From Vibrio coralliirubri (lineage in GTDB: Bacteria > Pseudomonadota > Gammaproteobacteria > Enterobacterales > Vibrionaceae), in NCBI RefSeq assembly GCF_024347375.1, contig NZ_AP025470.1, positions 2,852,001 to 2,916,000 on the forward strand: 64,000 bases of DNA, read 5' to 3'. The notes under the pieces were generated by a model. That model did no database searches. It saw only the letters and a list, made by a program, of their open reading frames with translations, and was not told where the DNA came from. Positions 63,351 to 64,000 of the stretch are shown here, one piece after another. Positions within the stretch are counted from its first letter, which is position 1. The number at the start of each line of letters is the position of its first letter. Position numbers and translations under genes: made by a program.

Positions 63351-64000
63351 TTAAGCTTCTGCTTTTTGCAGCTCAGCTTCTTCGTTAGCTTCAACGCCAA
63401 TTTCGTTTTCAGATTTAGCAACGATAGTGTTCACCGCTGTATCACCGACTACGTTTGAAGAAGTACAGAACATGTCACAGATACGGTCAACAGCAGCAAC
63501 AATCGCTAGACCTTCTGGTGGTAAACCTAGTTGGTGCAATAGAACACCGACCATCACAACACCGCCACCAGGAACACCACCAGCACCGATAGACAGTAGC
63601 AGGATAGTTAGACCAAGGGTGAAAATATCAGCAGTGTTGATTGGCTGACCAAACGCGTTTGCTACGAACATAGTTGCCAGTGCGATGTAGATAGATACAC
63701 CAGACATGTTCATGGTTGCACCTAGTGGTACACCGAAACCTGCTACTGACTTAGATACGTTTAGTTTGTCAGTAAGAGTACGCATTGTTACTGGGATTGT
63801 TGCGTTCGAACTTGCTGTAGATAGTGAGAATAGAACTTGCTCACGAGTTGCGCGTAGGAACTGCTTTGGAGAAATACCAGTGAATGAACCAACCATCATT
63901 GGGTAGAAGAAGAAAATCCAGAACACAAGCATTGCAACCACAAGCGCCACATAGCCAGCAACTGACATTAGCGTGTCTGCATCCAGTGTTGCGCCCAGTT
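63351..64000 (-). CDS. Dicarboxylate/amino acid:cation symporter (DAACS), 5' end outside window
   Basis: The visible part is the C-terminal 216 residues of a sodium- or proton-coupled symporter of the DAACS (GltP/DctA) family. The frame is open to the window edge (LGATLDADTLMSVAGY...), so the ATG at 63968 is internal. Family marks are STASSNATIPVTMRTL, GFGVPLGATMNMSGVSIY, SIGAGGVPGGGVVMVGVLL, and AVDRICDMFCTSSNVVGDT, which holds the substrate- and cation-binding residues. The tail is acidic. The substrate could be a dicarboxylate or amino acid. Confidence 0.93.
   Translation of the reverse strand, partial: LGATLDADTLMSVAGYVALVVAMLVFWIFFFYPMMVGSFTGISPKQFLRATREQVLFSLSTASSNATIPVTMRTLTDKLNVSKSVAGFGVPLGATMNMSGVSIYIALATMFVANAFGQPINTADIFTLGLTILLLSIGAGGVPGGGVVMVGVLLHQLGLPPEGLAIVAAVDRICDMFCTSSNVVGDTAVNTIVAKSENEIGVEANEEAELQKAEA

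Overview
The window is chromosomal DNA of a marine Vibrio, most likely of the Splendidus group. The evidence is a complete Na+-translocating NADH:quinone reductase operon, the Vibrio porin OmpK, a DUF2850 protein, a PL7 alginate lyase, and the order dnaK-dnaJ-minor pilin genes as in Vibrio cholerae. Species-level assignment is inference.

Layout. 1-6664: apbE (cut by the window start) and nqrA-F, all on the minus strand. 7186-11416: bolA, rlmG, a YajG-type lipoprotein, a secreted cyclophilin and ampG. 11484-12778: a DUF4397 lipoprotein gene broken by a one-base frameshift. 13366-18029: ompK (with a CRP-like site), a panE-type reductase, csdA, a 117-bp tandem repeat, csdE and tcdA. 18143-31628: mltA, a DUF2850 gene, argA (with tandem ARG boxes), a small hypothetical gene, recD, recB and recC. 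31756-34175: a TDT-family transporter with a divergent LysR regulator, and yebG behind a LexA box.

34340-36315 is the most interesting part. A clear fluoride riboswitch aptamer lies upstream of a two-gene operon: an IscU/NifU-like scaffold protein and a GGGtGRT-family protein. The leader also holds 9-bp mutually exclusive pairings that could hide or expose the ribosome binding site. An IS4-family element (36435-37861, 12-bp target duplication) has landed inside this operon's intrinsic terminator.

37983-43851: a MarC-family protein, a 5'-nucleotidase lipoprotein, dapD, an IS3-family element that separates dapD from its terminator, and a DUF3332 lipoprotein. 44106-54171: purL (PurR-like box), mltF, a 43-residue basic ORF, tadA, a CNNM/CBS membrane protein and an AbgT transporter. 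54470-57899: five type IV pilus minor pilin genes. 58055-61401: dnaJ and dnaK with a sigma-32-type promoter. 61791-64000: a PL7 alginate lyase, a 266-bp palindromic repeat element and the C-terminal part of a DAACS symporter.

How the parts work together. ApbE attaches FMN to NqrB and NqrC of the Na+ pump. CsdA and CsdE pass sulfur, with TcdA beside them. RecBCD is encoded together. MltA, MltF and AmpG serve peptidoglycan turnover and recycling. The mobile and repeat elements sit just downstream of stop codons, several of them between a gene and its terminator.
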